A DNA stretch of 64,000 bases. Origin: Angiostrongylus vasorum (taxonomy: Eukaryota > Nematoda > Chromadorea > Rhabditida > Metastrongylidae). This document shows, piece after piece, positions 21,870 to 34,052 of the stretch. The notes below the pieces were generated by a model. It was given only the letters and a program-made list of their open reading frames with translations, was not told where the DNA came from and did no database searches. Where the stretch lies: positions 124,001 through 188,000 of the forward strand of contig JADANN010000454.1 in NCBI GenBank assembly GCA_018806985.1, in the 5' to 3' direction. Position 1 is the first letter of the stretch, and each line of letters starts with the position of its first letter. Both the position numbers and the translations under genes were made by a program.

Positions 21870-22200
21870 CTAGTGTGTGGATCCTAGCACGTCTCACATT
21901 CGATTCGTTTACTCGCATCCGTTATCCACGAAGATTTCCCAACTTATACGTGTGGCTTCGATTGCTGCTTGAGGATTTTCATTTCATCTTCAATGTCGTT
22001 GAATTCTGGTCGAACAACTCTGTCTGGAGTCCTGAGATAGTCAAGCAGGAGCGTTCCCATTTGGATTGCAGAGAGTGATTTTCCCATACAAGGCCGTTAC
22101 CAATTTCCTGACCCCGGAGGGGTGAGAGGCTTGGTTGGCCCGGAACGGAATGAACTATCACCATGCTCGTGATGACAGGGCATCACTACTACTGTGATAT
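21870..22200 (-). mobile_element. SINE2 copy (left arm of palindrome 2)
   Basis: Minus orientation. Body ATCCACGAAGATTTCCCAAC, GCTTGAGGATTTTCATTTC, GTTGAATTCTGGTCGAACA. The head is at 22120-22200 with CCCGGAACGGAATGAACTATC, CCATGCTCGTGATGACAGGG and the inverted A-box area. Confidence 0.7.
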
Positions 22201-22511
22201 CCTCCTCTTAAAGTATGAATATTAGTGCAAAATATATGCTATGGAATATGGTAATTGTGTATGCCAGCTGTGGGCAGCATCAAGCTACCATACATACGAA
22301 GGCGTGACTCTTAAAGTATTAAAAGTTAAAGACTACTAAAACTGAAGTTTGCCCTCTTACAATGAGTTCCATGGCGACAAGACACCTGTGACACCACTTA
22401 ACCTCGCGCATGAGGAAGAGTTTTATTGAAAATATTATTGCCTGGATTCCTTCCTTCTTTGGATTTTGCTTGCAGAAAAAATTTTAGGACTAAGTATCGA
22501 ATAATCAAGAG

Positions 22512-22740
22512 AGAGTAAAGCTGTCTGGTAAAAAAAATGGCTCTCTGCAATCCATTTGGGAACGCTCCGGTCCATCTATCTTAGGACTCCAGACAGAATT
22601 GCTCGACCAGAATTCTACGACATTCAAGATGAAATGAAAATCCTCAAGCAGCAACCGAAGCCACATGTATAAGTTGGGAAATGTTCGTGGATAACGGATG
22701 CGAGTAAACGAATCGTATGTGAGAAGTGCTAGGATCCACA
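22512..22740 (+). mobile_element. SINE2 copy, head missing (right arm of palindrome 2)
   Basis: AATGGCTCTCTGCAATCC, TTGGGAACGCTCCGGTCC, TTCTACGACATTCAAGATG, AAAATCCTCAAGCAGCAAC. It begins within the SINE body, so the palindrome break lies inside the SINE. Confidence 0.7.
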
Positions 22741-23039
22741 CACTAGTTGTGAAGACGGGTCATATAGAATAAAAAATCAGTCTATACAATGATATTTTTG
22801 ACTCGTCCAATTGCACTCAAGAGCCATTTGGTATGAGAAGCCAGACCAGAAGTAAAGTGACAAGGTAAAGACAACACGATATATTCAACGAGGAATTTAC
22901 TAAAAAAAACTTGCGGGTCGCCACTAAGATGTGAAGAGCCGTAACAGCATCAGTTGTCGCGAGCAACATTTTTCACGGATACAGTCCAGCTCTGAAGTGA
23001 AATCACGAGAAGGTTTATAATGGGTTATCAACTCTCCCA

Positions 23040-24085
23040 CTAAGAGGTTTATTTCGCTGCTCTGCCGCAATGGAGACGTCCAATTTCCATGCCTCTACGG
23101 ACTTCCCGGCTTTAAACAATAAACAATGAATTTTCGATAACTAAAAGATTTGGCGAGCTGGGACTCATGGAAATGTTTAAAGGACTTTGTTCTACTGTTC
23201 CGTGGGCACGAGCCAAATGTAGGGTGTTATTTAATGTGTGTTACTACGGTTCGTTTCGTTGCCGTCAGCATTTGAAAGCATTTTGCCACACATATTTCTC
23301 TATTTTAGTAATTCTATAACTTCGTATTCTACACAACAATTATCATTTCTTATAGCAACTGCAGTTTGAATAATAGTCGGTTAGCCTCAAATTTTTGCTC
23401 AGTGAACTCATTCGGATAACGGTGCTTTGCGCATTTCGAACTGCGTAAAAGAGCTTTTTCTGACCAACGCCCAACACAACATCCCTGGTCTAAAAGCTGT
23501 CGATTTGTCAGCGCAAGTGCAGAAAAGAGCTCAGTTTGCTGAATAAACCACCCGAATGTGAACGAAACATACAGAGACTACATCCACTCCTTCGGCAACA
23601 CGAAAATGATTCCAATCGCTATCGTTTCACAGGAATCATCAAAATCTTCAGCGTACAAAGTGCTCGAAGCGTTCTTCGAAGAAAGCTTCGAAGAAAGTTC
23701 CTACGACCCAAGAATAAAAAGCACGGAGGATTAAGTGTGTTACTTTCATCGAATGTTGCTCAAATTTTGAGTTTCAAACCAAATTTTATATTTTGTCATG
23801 GCAGATTCGCCAAATCGTCGTTCGTGCAAACAAAACCTACTCAGTTCTGTCATAATAGTCCAAAATATTCCAGCTCATCAAAAATTTTTCCTCCTGTTAT
23901 AGGATGCAACCACATAAAGCTTTTTACTGCAGTGTTTTGGCAATCAAAATTTGTCCGTGTCTGCTTTCATCAGAATCATGTTTGGGGGCAAGTATGTCAT
24001 CGCTATCAACACCAAAGTGCGTGACTAATCTTCGTTCCATTATATGATTACATTTCTCTTGTTTCAACGTAGACTCAACAGTGAT
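23040..24085 (+). repeat. Dispersed low-copy repeat shared with the large palindrome and its spacer
   Basis: 23040-23400 is collinear with 45010-45390. 23370-23570 (TGAATAATAGTCGGTTAGCC, CTTTTTCTGACCAACGCCCAAC, AATAAACCACCCGAATG) matches 49900-50100 and, inverted, 36990-37190. 23800-23960 (AGATTCGCCAAATCGTCGTTC) matches 48242-48380. A 162-codon open frame at 23536-24024 covers it, but the other copies do not keep that frame, so I do not call it a gene. Confidence 0.55.
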
Positions 24086-24317
24086 TACATTCGATGTGTG
24101 ATTACAGTAGTGTGAATTATGCTGGATGTTCGTGTCAAACGATACAACGGAAAAGTTGGAAACGACATTATGGTTAGATTTCTAGTGCGTGAAGAATCAT
24201 CAATCTTACTAACCACTTCTGCCACTACTACAGCTATACTACTCCGTGTCTCGATATCTCTGAGCCAACTTCTGCATGTAGCTGGAGGCGATGTAGACGT
24301 ATTTGCGAAGTATACAA

Positions 24318-24605
24318 GCACAAAGATGCTGAGATATTTGCAAAACCCATGAATGCATGTGTCTGCAGTGGGGAGCAAACGCGATATTACCCTTTCAGAG
24401 GGTAACATGTTCACCACAACATCGTGCTGGTCTTTCGTTTCGCAGTTTTTCTCTCGGCCATGTTTTCTTCGAGCTATGATCAATCATCACCTGTCAAATG
24501 GCAGACACCAGCTGTCTTGAGCTTTGCAAATATCCCAGCTTCATTGTGGTTATATTTTACATCATACTCTGCTATGAAGAAAGAGTAAATAAAAGTGATC
24601 GCATT
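24318..24605 (+). repeat. R1 foldback, diverged
   Basis: Plus R1 from GATGCTGAGATATTTGC to about 24490, then the inverted start (CAGCTGTCTTGAGCTTTGC, AAATATCCCAGCTTCATTG, ATACTCTGCTATGAAG) to 24605. Confidence 0.55.
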
Positions 24606-24869
24606 GTGAAGCATGCAGGTTTCCATGGTTTCCCCGAATTTGGTGTTAGTGAATGAAGAATGTGTGGAGTGGATGCTATACTGTTTCTGTTCTTTCTGAC
24701 ATAATCCGTGTGTGGTATGTTGTAACTAAGGGATTTCAATATGATAACTTTTTTTGCCAATTTGAGGTGCAAGTGTCCTGTCTGGATGGCTTATTGTCCA
24801 CACGTTTTCAGTGGGCCGGTGTATATCACCATAGTGACCTCTTATTTTCAACTCTATCACAGTTTTACG

Positions 24870-25455
24870 TATACGACAGTTTCTTTTTTGAGTAACAAAA
24901 ACATAATGAAATGTTTCGATTGTAAGTTAGAAATAAACGCTGTGGTCGTTTTGGGACTCAAAGCACTTTTTGCTAGTAACTGTTCACTGTTGTGAAATCG
25001 GTCGCACGCTGTTCAAAAAAGAGCGGCACCGGTTGATCCGAGGGCGAGAACAGTGGTTATCATTTCAGGTATCTATTTTTGTCTGGAATCCTCAGCTATA
25101 AGATAACATGATTGAAAGAACAAAAATGAAAACGTTTTTCTTACTTTTTTATAACCACTTCATAAAACACATTCAACAGTTCACCGTTTCATCGTGGCTG
25201 AGGTATTTTTGGACATTGAGTTGCGACGTTGAGCAGGGGTTCGTCTTCGTTACGCTAGCAGCGCCTTCCAAGCCAAGAAAGATTCCGAGTTTTCCACCGA
25301 GAAGTCCAACTGACAGCAGAGCAGCACCAGGAATCACCACTTTCCCAATCTCAAACTGGTGGCATGGTGGCGAATCTCTTTCCGATATACGGAGGCGGTG
25401 AATGGCTAGGGTTTTGACGACCTGAGGAAAGGTTCCGATGCTGGTTTGGGCTTCG
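24870..25455 (+). repeat. R3 repeat (with a conserved minus-strand frame)
   Basis: GAGTAACAAAAACATAATG, AGCACTTTTTGCTAGTAAC, GAACAGTGGTTATCATTTC, TTGAAAGAACAAAAATGAAAA, CATCGTGGCTGAGGTA, CAGGGGTTCGTCTTCG. It is collinear with 37775-38310 and 49320-48785 (inverted). The minus-strand frame 25173-25463 (ERDSPPC, IPGAALLSVGLLGGK, SHDETV) is also open in the copies at 48770-49054 and 54713-54985. Confidence 0.6.
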
Positions 25456-25700
25456 CAGATCAATCCTGATACGTGATTGCTAATGGCATAAAACTAGGTG
25501 AGGGTCAGGCAAAACAAAGGTACCAGTTGGTGTGGTGATGAACTCGTTAGCCCCCGGAAAAGAGTAGCAGCGCTTTCGTTCCCCACCGCTGGGACCTGAG
25601 GTCCGGAGTTTTGCAGACATCTCAGCATCGTAGTAGTTGTATTTCGCATAATACCCTGCCGTCAAAAAATTATAGTAGGCAGCAAATAAAAAAAGTAAAA
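25455..25700 (-). repeat. R1 repeat joined to R3
   Basis: AACTAGGTGAGGGTCAGGC, GGTGTGGTGATGAACTCGTT, GCGCTTTCGTTCCCCACCGC, GGAGTTTTGCAGACATCTC, CCCTGCCGTC. The same R3-R1 junction occurs in both arms of the large palindrome. Confidence 0.7.
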
Positions 25701-26039
25701 CATAGGCGACATAGTTAACATAGAAGAAACGGAAAGAAAGATGGTGTCCACTCACACATTTGTATCTCTCGAATACCAAATTTGGAACAACAAAAGCCTG
25801 TATGTATCAGTGAGACTACCTAAATTGACGTTGTAGACATGTGTTCAAATATGTGGTTGGAATATGAAAGTGGTACGTGAAATTGTTCATGAAATAGGTT
25901 GATTTTTCCTCTTCAGGAGTCTGTCTATTGTGCCGTTTCCAACTTTTCAATAAACTTATGTCATTTGGCATTGAACAACAAGCATAGTTCACATCACAAT
26001 AATTACTTACTTGGATACTTGGACGTTCCGGCTTCACAA

Positions 26040-29000
26040 GCTATGCGAACACCAGCACATATGCCATTCGTTCCTTTCTCCCGCAGTCGTAGTCGATGGT
26101 GGTGGTCTTGTTCGAGCATGGTAGCGCTTGCGAGTCTAATATCGTGATCTGTAAAACAACTGCAACTACGGGCACAGCTGTTTAATCTTTTTTACGAACC
26201 CGTCCGCACAACGTGTAGGTGGCCGCCCAAGGGGACGTTTGCATTCTCTTGGAGTCCACTTCGTGCACTGTTCTCTTCGTGCAACTGTCGTCTCGAAGAT
26301 GTGACAGATTTCGAAGCTCAGAGCTTCGCATTCCGGCTGAGATATTGAGAACACTGGTTATGTTTCAGAAGACATCGCTCAAGAGCTCTGTGAGTAGTGC
26401 GAAGCATTCCTGACGTGGTTGAAGTATCAACCCACGTCTCCGCAGCATAACAGAGCGCTGGGAGGACTGTAGAATCGAAGAGACGAGCGCGGATTTTCGG
26501 GTCCATCAGTTGGTCGACGGCTTCTTTGAGAGGTCCGAATGCGGCCTAAGCTGTTCTCATCCTTCTATCTAGTTCCTCCTTCGAGCTGCTTTCTATGTTC
26601 ATTGATCGCCTAAAGTATACGTACGAGGAGGTCTCTGCAGTGAGAGAGCCATCCAATTCAATTTTTTCGCCTTTACACCATTCGTTTTTCGTGAACTGGG
26701 TCTTCCTTCGATTTATGCGAAGTCCGATCTTTTCGCCGCATCGTTGAGCTCGTTGATGATCATCTCTGCTTCTTTAGTACTTCTTGAGAAGATGACAATG
26801 TCATCAGCAAAACGAAGGTTTGATGGGAATTTTCCATCAATACCTATGCCTTTATCCTCCCAATCGATTGACTTAATTATTCACTGCAGTGCGGCACTGA
26901 ACAACTTTGGCGATATTGTGTCGCCCTGTCGAATCCCTTTTCCTATGGGTATGGTAAGAGGTCGATGGAAAAGCTGTATTTTCGTGGCGCAGTTTCCATA
27001 ACAGTCAGACAGAGTTCTCATGTAGGGACGGGTCCACTCCTTGGTCGACGAGCACTGATGGGATTACCTTCGTGTCGACACTGTCAAACGCTTTTTTCAT
27101 AGTCGAGAAAGGCTAGGACTAGAGGCAGGTGGTATTCCCGACAAATTTCGACGATTCTGGACACGGTTTGGATGTGGTCCATGCGGCAAAATCGTTGTCG
27201 AAATCCTGCTTATTTGATTGGTTGTGCCTCATCCAATGTCCTTGATATGCGCGAGAGGATAATCTTTGTGAAGAGCTTGTAGAGTACACTCAACAAGCAT
27301 AGGGGGACAATTGTTAAGAAGATCCCTTTGGTCTCGTTTCTTCGGCAAATGACCGTGGGCGACATCCTTCACTGCTCCGAGATTTTTTCCTTTTGAAGAT
27401 AGGCTGTCATATGTTTTGCAAAAAGTACATGTAAGTTATGGCTTCCAGTTCTAAGGAAGTCGGCAGTAATATTATCGGGTCCTGGAGCTGTGCCTCTTTT
27501 CCATGCTTTCTATCGCAACTTGAACCTCTGACGGAAGAATTCCAGGTGGTTTCTCTCCAGCGAGGGACATTAGGGTCCAAGACGGAGATTGTTGAACAGA
27601 AAAGGTTGGTGTAGAACGTTTCCGTTATTAATTCCATATCATGGCGGGAACTTTTGACGATCCCATCTTCGTTCATCAGAGCTGACAGCGGAACAATATA
27701 ATCGACACAAGTCCCTACGACATTTTTTTCAGACTGCTTCTTTTTCTCTGCTGCTTCCAGTAGTTTCTTTTGCTTGTATCGTTGTAAGTATTCCTGCAAA
27801 GCTCTTCCGCAGCTGGCATTTATTACTAGCCATGTTAAACGTGTTGCAGTAGGATCAAGCTTCAGTTTCCTTCTCTTGCCGAGCAGCTCATTAGTAGTGA
27901 TGGACATGCGATCTGATCTTCTTGCTTGAGGAACTGAGGCGAATTCGGCACAGCTTTTCAGTCCTTCGACAAGCAGCTCGTAGTCCTCGGTCGGGATCTT
28001 CTTTAATCTGCTAGTCACGTTTGGATAGGGACTTCGTTCAGAATGTTCTCGTCGTATACAGCTAGGCTTTTTCTTCGTGGTCGATGAAGAGAGTTCTTTT
28101 TCCAGCTTGCGGCTAAATCCAATCTTTGCGCGAAGAAGGCGGTGATGGGAACCAGTACAGAATGACGGGCACTACTGATGTGTCAAGTAGGCACTATCTT
28201 CTGTTTGTCAGAATGTGGTCGACCTTCGCATGACTCGTGCCATTGGGAGGCTTCCATGCCCAGCGGCAGCTTTCTTTCTTCTGGAAAAACGAGTTTCCAT
28301 GGAAAGAAATGTGCTGCGGACAGGAGTCCTGCGAGATGGTTACCCATCGTCATTTCTTTCTCCTAATCCAAAATTTCCGATTCTGTATTCGCTCTCGTTG
28401 GCCTTTTCTATTCTGGCGTTGAAGTCTCCGACAACAAATTTATTACATGCTTTATCATTGCGGATGACTTCCTCCAACTGATAGTAGAACGCATTTAAAT
28501 CGTACTCATCAGCTGCGTCGGTCGGTGAGTAGCCGTTGACGATAGTGATCTTCTTATGATGCGACAGATAAAGACGGAGGACGACTATGCGAGGTGGAAG
28601 GATCTCGTATGAGTCGACGAGATGGACAATGGACGGATTGAAGACAAAGCCTACGCCGCCAACATTTCGTTACCGGACCTTTTTCTCCACGGATCATAAG
28701 GGTCCCGTTGTTGAGTTGACGTGTGTCGGTCTTCTTGACTTTTTGTTTCCTGTAAAGCGATCACATGAAATTTAATGCGACCTGCGGCTACAAGAAGGGC
28801 GTGAAGATCGGCGTGTGCGGAGTTTTGTTCTGGCATTGTACGTGCACACTAAGAAACAATCTCCATGGCGTGATCGTGCGTGTGTTCGTCAGATCCGGTT
28901 CCAGAGACGTCCTGTGAAACCAGAGATTTTCTGGCCTCTCACCGGTCGTCTCACTGCCTGACGTTATAGACGCGAGCACCCAGTGTGCAGGGTACTGAAG

Positions 29001-29060
29001 CTGGCCTATTGCTGTTCGTGCAACTTGGTCATTCCTGGAGTCCTGACTTAACCTTGCAAG
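26040..29060 (-). mobile_element. RTE-type LINE, copy B (different lineage from A), inactivated
   Basis: Minus strand. The 5' leader is about 28840-29060. The APE endonuclease has HALLVAAGRIKFHVIALQET (28651-28836); on the same strand around 28420-28520 it has a GDFNAK-like core. A linker follows: DYELLVEGLKSCAEFA, ELLGKRRKLKLDPTATR, CGRALQEYLQRYKQKKLLEA (27407-28018). The RT has an intact FADD box at 26800-26811 in LRFADDIVIFSRS context, then LFDSTVLPALCYAAETW and THRALERCLLK (26318-26506), and the C-terminus RPLGRPPTRCAD (26166-26354). Stops and frameshifts separate these blocks. It is the longest LINE in the window. Confidence 0.8.
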
Positions 29061-30310
29061 AGCGTATCTAGATCTTGGATAGATCTTCATCACGATGTGG
29101 ATCAGAGGGAGGTGTATTTTCGGTGACGAATCCGTCGCTCGGTCTTCCTACTAGTTGAATCGGAGAGGTGTTAAAACCGAAATCAGAAACGAAATTAAGA
29201 ATGAGAAAAGTAATGGACCGGTCAAGAACGATGTAGAAGCCAAAATCTCCACTTAATATGTATAATTGTCTAGCGAATTCTGTTGGATGGATATGCATGA
29301 AGCTTCTCACATTTCCTGATTTCGGCGTCTGAGAGTAAGGTGCAGCAATAGGTAGTCGTCTACATAGGTCTTCAAGAAACCTTTTGCTTCATTTTATTCA
29401 AGAGACGTGCTTCTTAAATTGCGTTCTTAACCAGTTCGATAACCCTAATCCACTTCCTATTACATCTACTTGGTGTAGAGGACTTCAAGACGAATGTAAA
29501 ACAAAAAGAAAATCCATTTACTTAGTCTGGGTTTGAGCAAATGTTTTTCCTTTGACTTCCTACAGCAAGTGCATAACGAAGGAAGCAGGAAATATTCCGC
29601 TGGGGGAGGACATGGTATTACATAAGCAGTAGTTCCTTTTCTTAGAATCATGTTTGCTTTCTTGTATGCCGATGTCTGATCTTTCCACATTAGTTAGGGC
29701 ATTGGGCAGCAGTAGTTGTTAATGTTTAATTTTTTATAAGAGTGGTGTTTTAGTAAGCCGTTGTATTATGAGTGGCAGTTATTCACATCGGTTAACTTTT
29801 TCTCTGTCACAGTTTTTCCACGACCTTCCGAATAGTGTGGACGGAAGGATTGCGAGAGAGTGATGTCAGCATTTTTCTACGACTATACAGTAGTGTTTTA
29901 AAAAAAGACAAAGTCCCCAGATTGTGATGTTGCTGTCTTGTTCATGAATGGCCCTTGTATGGCAAGCTAGACGTCAATTGTTTGTAATCGTGGGCTTCTC
30001 CACAGTACTTCAGCTATGAGTGCGGAATCTGAAACGGTAGATGACGGTTCTGACGTATTTTAGGATAAAACTTATGCCACGAACACAGAGAAAGGATCAA
30101 GGGCCTTTTCTAATCACATGCGCATTTTCACAGTGATGTCAAAACTTTTCTGAGGTTTATGTTGAGTTTCGCTGCATTTATTAGGCCAAAGATGTAGAAA
30201 GCTGGGCTGGACTCAATTCGACTTGATAAATAAATTTTATTCGGCATTGTAGTAAGCCTAAAAAACCGCCGAATTAACGTACTTGATGATTTATTTTATT
30301 TTTTTGCTTT
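29060..30310. other. Unassigned sequence
   Basis: No recognised gene or repeat. Open frames are under 85 codons, with no family resemblance. Confidence 0.35.
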
Positions 30311-30314
30311 AAAA

Positions 30315-30603
30315 AAAAGGATAAAGCTCTCGGCGTTGATCAATCACTAAGGGATACGCCATGCATATGACTTCATTAAATGCCGTTGGAGGTGATTGAA
30401 TGCATATCTGGCCTTTACAATGACTCGTGGTGGCCTACCGATGTATCGAGCAATTGCTGCTATCCTTCCAGGTAAGTCTGATACCAATTTGCAGACCTCG
30501 GAGGGATGGAAGGTTTGGTGGGCCATGGGCACGGGGTTCGATTCCACGTGTGCGTCGCAGTGGTGTCTCCAACCACCGCGCCACACGCGCCCTGTTCGCT
30601 CTA
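30315..30603 (-). mobile_element. SINE1 copy
   Basis: Minus orientation. The AAAGGATAAAGCTCTCGGCG tail is at about 30317-30337, then GTTGATCAATCAC and CATATCTGGCCTTTACAATG. The head CCACCGCGCCACACGCGCCC is at 30570-30597, including the inverted A box. Confidence 0.8.
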
Positions 30604-31740
30604 GTTAACCAAAAATTCTGAGCGTTTCACAGCATAGTTCTTGGAACCCACCATTAATAGATCAGCCTAACTAGATGTGATTTACACTGGTGATACTGCC
30701 TTCGCTTTTCAGATCTTCGGTGTAGCACCAAGTAAGCAGGCAACTATAGATGTTTCTATATTTCTCATAATCCTTTCAATGAGTGCATATTTCTGGCGGG
30801 CATATTTTCTCGAGCTGTCGAAGGAAGCGCGAAAATGAGTTTTAACTTGTAGCGATTCCATGACTGTCTGGGTTCGGGACTTCTCCTCGTAAGTTGGTTA
30901 ATAACATCAAAAAAATAAGTTTTTCCGCTCAACTGAACATATGCTGGGCGACCACTTCGAATGGAAAGATTACAAAGCACATCATCGTATGACGCTGTTT
31001 TGTTCACTTTCGCACAATTCAATGTTGAAATAACCTATGCACCTCCACTAAGCGGTAGTTCTTAATCAAAATGAGATGAACAAAAAGCTGATCAAGGGAG
31101 TCGTTCTTTTTCCCGCAATGACCGAAATAGGGACCATCATTGCCATGTCGCTAGGTTTTCGTGAAGGAGAACTCACTATGGACCAGGCTTTAAAACTAAA
31201 GCGTTTTGAACGCTCCTCCTTTAAGAAGTACCTTTTTTATCAGCTAACACTTTTCTCCCCAGTCACTTCGTAAAAATTCTACCGTTGTTGTGGATAACGT
31301 TAATATTCTCCACTCGGCAACCATAATTCTCCTGTGAATTCTGTCTTGTAAATGTGCACGAACAATACCAAAGTCAGAGGGTTTGAGTATCTTAGCGTAG
31401 ACTGAATCAATATTTAACATTCGATATAACGCTTCCAGCAGAGCTTTTTACATTTTATTTTCGTCGGAGCACGCATTCCTGCTCGTGAGATTCTGGAGTC
31501 AGAGTGCTCTTGTAGACCTGCGAACTACCAGTTATCATAGTGCTAACGCGATGATATTGAACAAGCCTGTTAAGTCGTCGGCGATGTTAGGAATAACTCA
31601 GAAATTCAACTTCCTGTGGAGCTGAGCATAAATAATCGATATGTATGTGCATTTATAAATGTATATTTACGTTATTATGAACTGCCTTTCTTTAGCTGAC
31701 GCGAGATTGGTATAGATGTTCCTATTGCTATTGTTATTGT
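30604..31740. other. Unassigned sequence
   Basis: No recognised coding sequence. The 85-codon minus frame at 30765-31022 shows no family features. Confidence 0.35.
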
Positions 31741-31748
31741 TGTTCGAT

Positions 31749-31787
31749 GGCTAATGTTTCGGTTATTTCGCCTTCTTCAGAGCCTGG
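31749..31787 (-). ncRNA. Hammerhead-like motif, minus strand, isolated
   Basis: Minus strand: CCAGGCT, CTGAAGA (exact CUGANGA), A, stem II GGC with ACC (one mismatch) around GAAATA, GAA, ACAT, T, AGCC. Stem I GGCT/AGCC pairs perfectly over four bases. No PLE coding remnant lies within 1 kb, so this is a solo terminal copy or a decayed element. Confidence 0.5.
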
Positions 31788-31984
31788 ACGTATTGAATTA
31801 GACAAAGCGCTCCTCTTGATACATACAGGGGATAAAAGTGCAATGGTAATGGTTTTGAAGTGACTGCTCGATTCTAACGGAGGAATCAGTACATACGCCC
31901 AGAACTCCTTAGGCATTCTGGAAAAATTTCAAAAGTCCAAAAGATGAAGACGGAGGAAGAATGCCTTACTAACACACGTGCTAA

Positions 31985-32265
31985 AAGGATAAAGGATAAA
32001 GGTCTCGGCGTTTATCAATCTCTGAGAGATGCGTCATGCATCCGACTTCATTAAGCATTGTTAAAGTTGACTGAAAGCATATCTGGCCTTTACAATGACT
32101 CGCGGTAGTCTACTGATGTATTGGGGTCAGCACTGCTATCCTCCGAGACAAGTCTGGTACTAATTTGTCGACCTGGGAGGAATGGAGGGCTTGGTGGACC
32201 AGAGCGCGGGTCTCGATCCTGTGTTTATTACAGGGCGCCTCCGAACAGTGCTCCTCTCGAGCCCT
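31985..32265 (-). mobile_element. SINE1 copy, diverged
   Basis: Minus: AAAGGATAAAGGATAAAGG tail, TCTCGGCGTTTATCAATC, ATATCTGGCCTTTACAATG, CACTGCTATCCTCCGAGACA, ending at a degraded head near 32265. Confidence 0.7.
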
Positions 32266-32559
32266 TGTCACACGTGATATGGTGCTTTATTTCAGAATAG
32301 TTTTTTGACACAGATTGCTATGGGTGGGTCTCACTCGTCATACCATGAGAACAGCATTATTTCATGAGTACATGTAATCTAAAATATTTAGTTATTTCTT
32401 CTTCGAACGCTTCTCAGAGAAAGATTGCAATGACTGTAAATGTGGCTACACAATGAAGAGGATTCCTTAATATTTTTAGAAAAATGTCTTGTGGGATTTC
32501 GTCGCTTATTAGATTCTTACTTCCTTTGTTTTACGGTAATTCTGCTGGATCAAGCGAAA

Positions 32560-32850
32560 AGAGCACTGCACTCGAATGACTGGACTATTCCCTTCAACTG
32601 CTTTCCTCCATTAACGATGACTTGGATAACGTTTGATCGACACAAAAAAAGACAAACAATACTAATCATCGGCGGCAAATCGACATCCATAAATGCTTCA
32701 TTCTGTCGGTTCCCCCATTTCACTGGACCAGACTCGCTGCGTCAACAAACAAAAACCACGACCAATACTGGACCATCAGTTTGAATCAACTCGGCTTTGA
32801 AGAAGACGGAGACGTCGAAACGTTTGCCGAGTAAATTTTTCGTACCAACC
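32560..32850 (+). mobile_element. R2 3' part with a hammerhead-like terminus
   Basis: The 3' terminal motif 32790-32831 reads CTCGGC, TTTGAAGA, A, GAC GGAGAC GTC hairpin, GAA, ACGT, T, TGCCGAG. Stem I (CTCGGC/GCCGAG) is six perfect pairs and stem II three. Core position C3 is T, which should impair cleavage. The body resembles 44100-44210. The mirrored 5' end is missing or eroded. Confidence 0.5.
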
Positions 32851-32877
32851 TCGAGTTTGCCTAATAATCGAAGAAGA

Positions 32878-33015
32878 ATTCACAATATTTTACTTTTTAT
32901 TTTCTGCCTTCTATACTGTTTATGGCGGGTTATTACGCGAAATACAACCACAAGATTGCTGAGATATTTGCAAAACTCCGGACCGCAGGGCGGTGGGGGA
33001 ACGAACGCGCTATTA
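32878..33015 (+). repeat. R1 repeat, truncated
   Basis: TTTCTGCCTTCTATACTGTT, GGCGGGTTATTACGCGAAAT, GATTGCTGAGATATTTGC, GGGGGAACGAACGCGCTATT, cut after TCCTTTCC. Confidence 0.7.
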
Positions 33016-34052
33016 TCCTTTCCAACTTTATTATATATAATTTGAAACATGTTTTTATGGAACTGATTTGACCAGAAACTTCTGCAAGTTAAAAGACTTA
33101 AGTTTCCGTACTCGTCCTTATTGCTCTTTCAGAGTCATAGGTTTGCTGGATGGACTCGCCTTTTTTTGAAAGATCCTTCAACCAGGTGATTGACGATAAA
33201 GGGAGGCATCATCGAAATGTTTTTACGTTTTCACAACATCTAACTTTCAGAGATTTACTACAAACTAGAACTAGAATAAAGCAACAACCTCGTGTTCACT
33301 CGTCAAAAAAATTTAGCAAGTAGTGAACAAATCGGAAGAGGGAGTCACTTTTAAGCCATACTGTAGATCGAAGTGAAGTCCACGACTATCGCTCAGTATG
33401 TCCCAATACTACCCGTCGTCTTCAACATCTTCATTCTTTTACATTCATATTGTGATTGGCAGGACACTGCACGAACGGAAGAACGTCTCAAAAAGCGGAG
33501 TTAGACCCCGTGACAACAGAATATGGTACCATTTCATAGTTTTATTTACACGAAGGTTCTTGATTCATTTAAGACGGGAGCATTAGAGAATCACTTGGAC
33601 AAGCAAAAATTGTCTATTAAGCACGTCGGAGTTCTTTATGAGTTGTCCAAACTTCGCAAAAAGGACATGCGAGTATTTCGCAATTTTGCTTCTCTTTCAC
33701 CTTTTCACAGCAAGTGTAGAAAACATCTTCGTGGGAAAAAGATCTCTTCATGCAAATTCATGAGCACTCAAGTGCCATCGCTTATTTATTTATCACCACG
33801 ACAAAAATTGAGGACGAATAAAATCGGAAATTAACGAAGACTGAAAGGATTAATAGACGAAAAAAGGTAATGATGTGACAATTCAGCACATATATGGGTC
33901 CATAGTTTATCATCTTTTTGAAGCTGAGGGGAAACAACAAATCACAAGAATATATAGTTGTTTTCAAGCAATTCATAGCTTAGCTCGTTGACCCAGTGAT
34001 TTCCGCTGCAAATGTACCCGTTGTCAATGGTCAGAACCACTCAGGCGCGGCC
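33016..34052. other. Unassigned sequence
   Basis: No recognised repeat or gene. The 103-codon plus frame at 33523-33834 is Lys/Arg/Ser-rich without a domain I know and without splice or promoter context, so I do not call it. Confidence 0.35.

Larger units (their letters stand above)
21579..23037. repeat. Palindrome 2: arms of about 0.52 kb, spacer about 0.41 kb
   Basis: Left arm 21579-22095 (GAAGAGTTGATGACCC ... GCAGAGAGTGATTTT) is the inverse of 22510-23037 (AATGGCTCTCTGCAATCC ... GGGTTATCAACTCTC), with an estimated identity near 90%. Each arm contains a SINE2 body. The left arm stops exactly at the minisatellite. The spacer (22210-22500) and the right arm also occur, joined differently, at 44.5-45.39 kb. 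Confidence 0.8.

Noticed and set aside
23536..24024. 162-codon plus-strand frame
   Set aside because: Lies in a dispersed repeat; the related copies at 48.2 and 49.9-50.1 kb do not keep the frame.
33523..33834. 103-codon plus-strand frame
   Set aside because: No domain, promoter, splice context or second copy; length is within chance for this composition.
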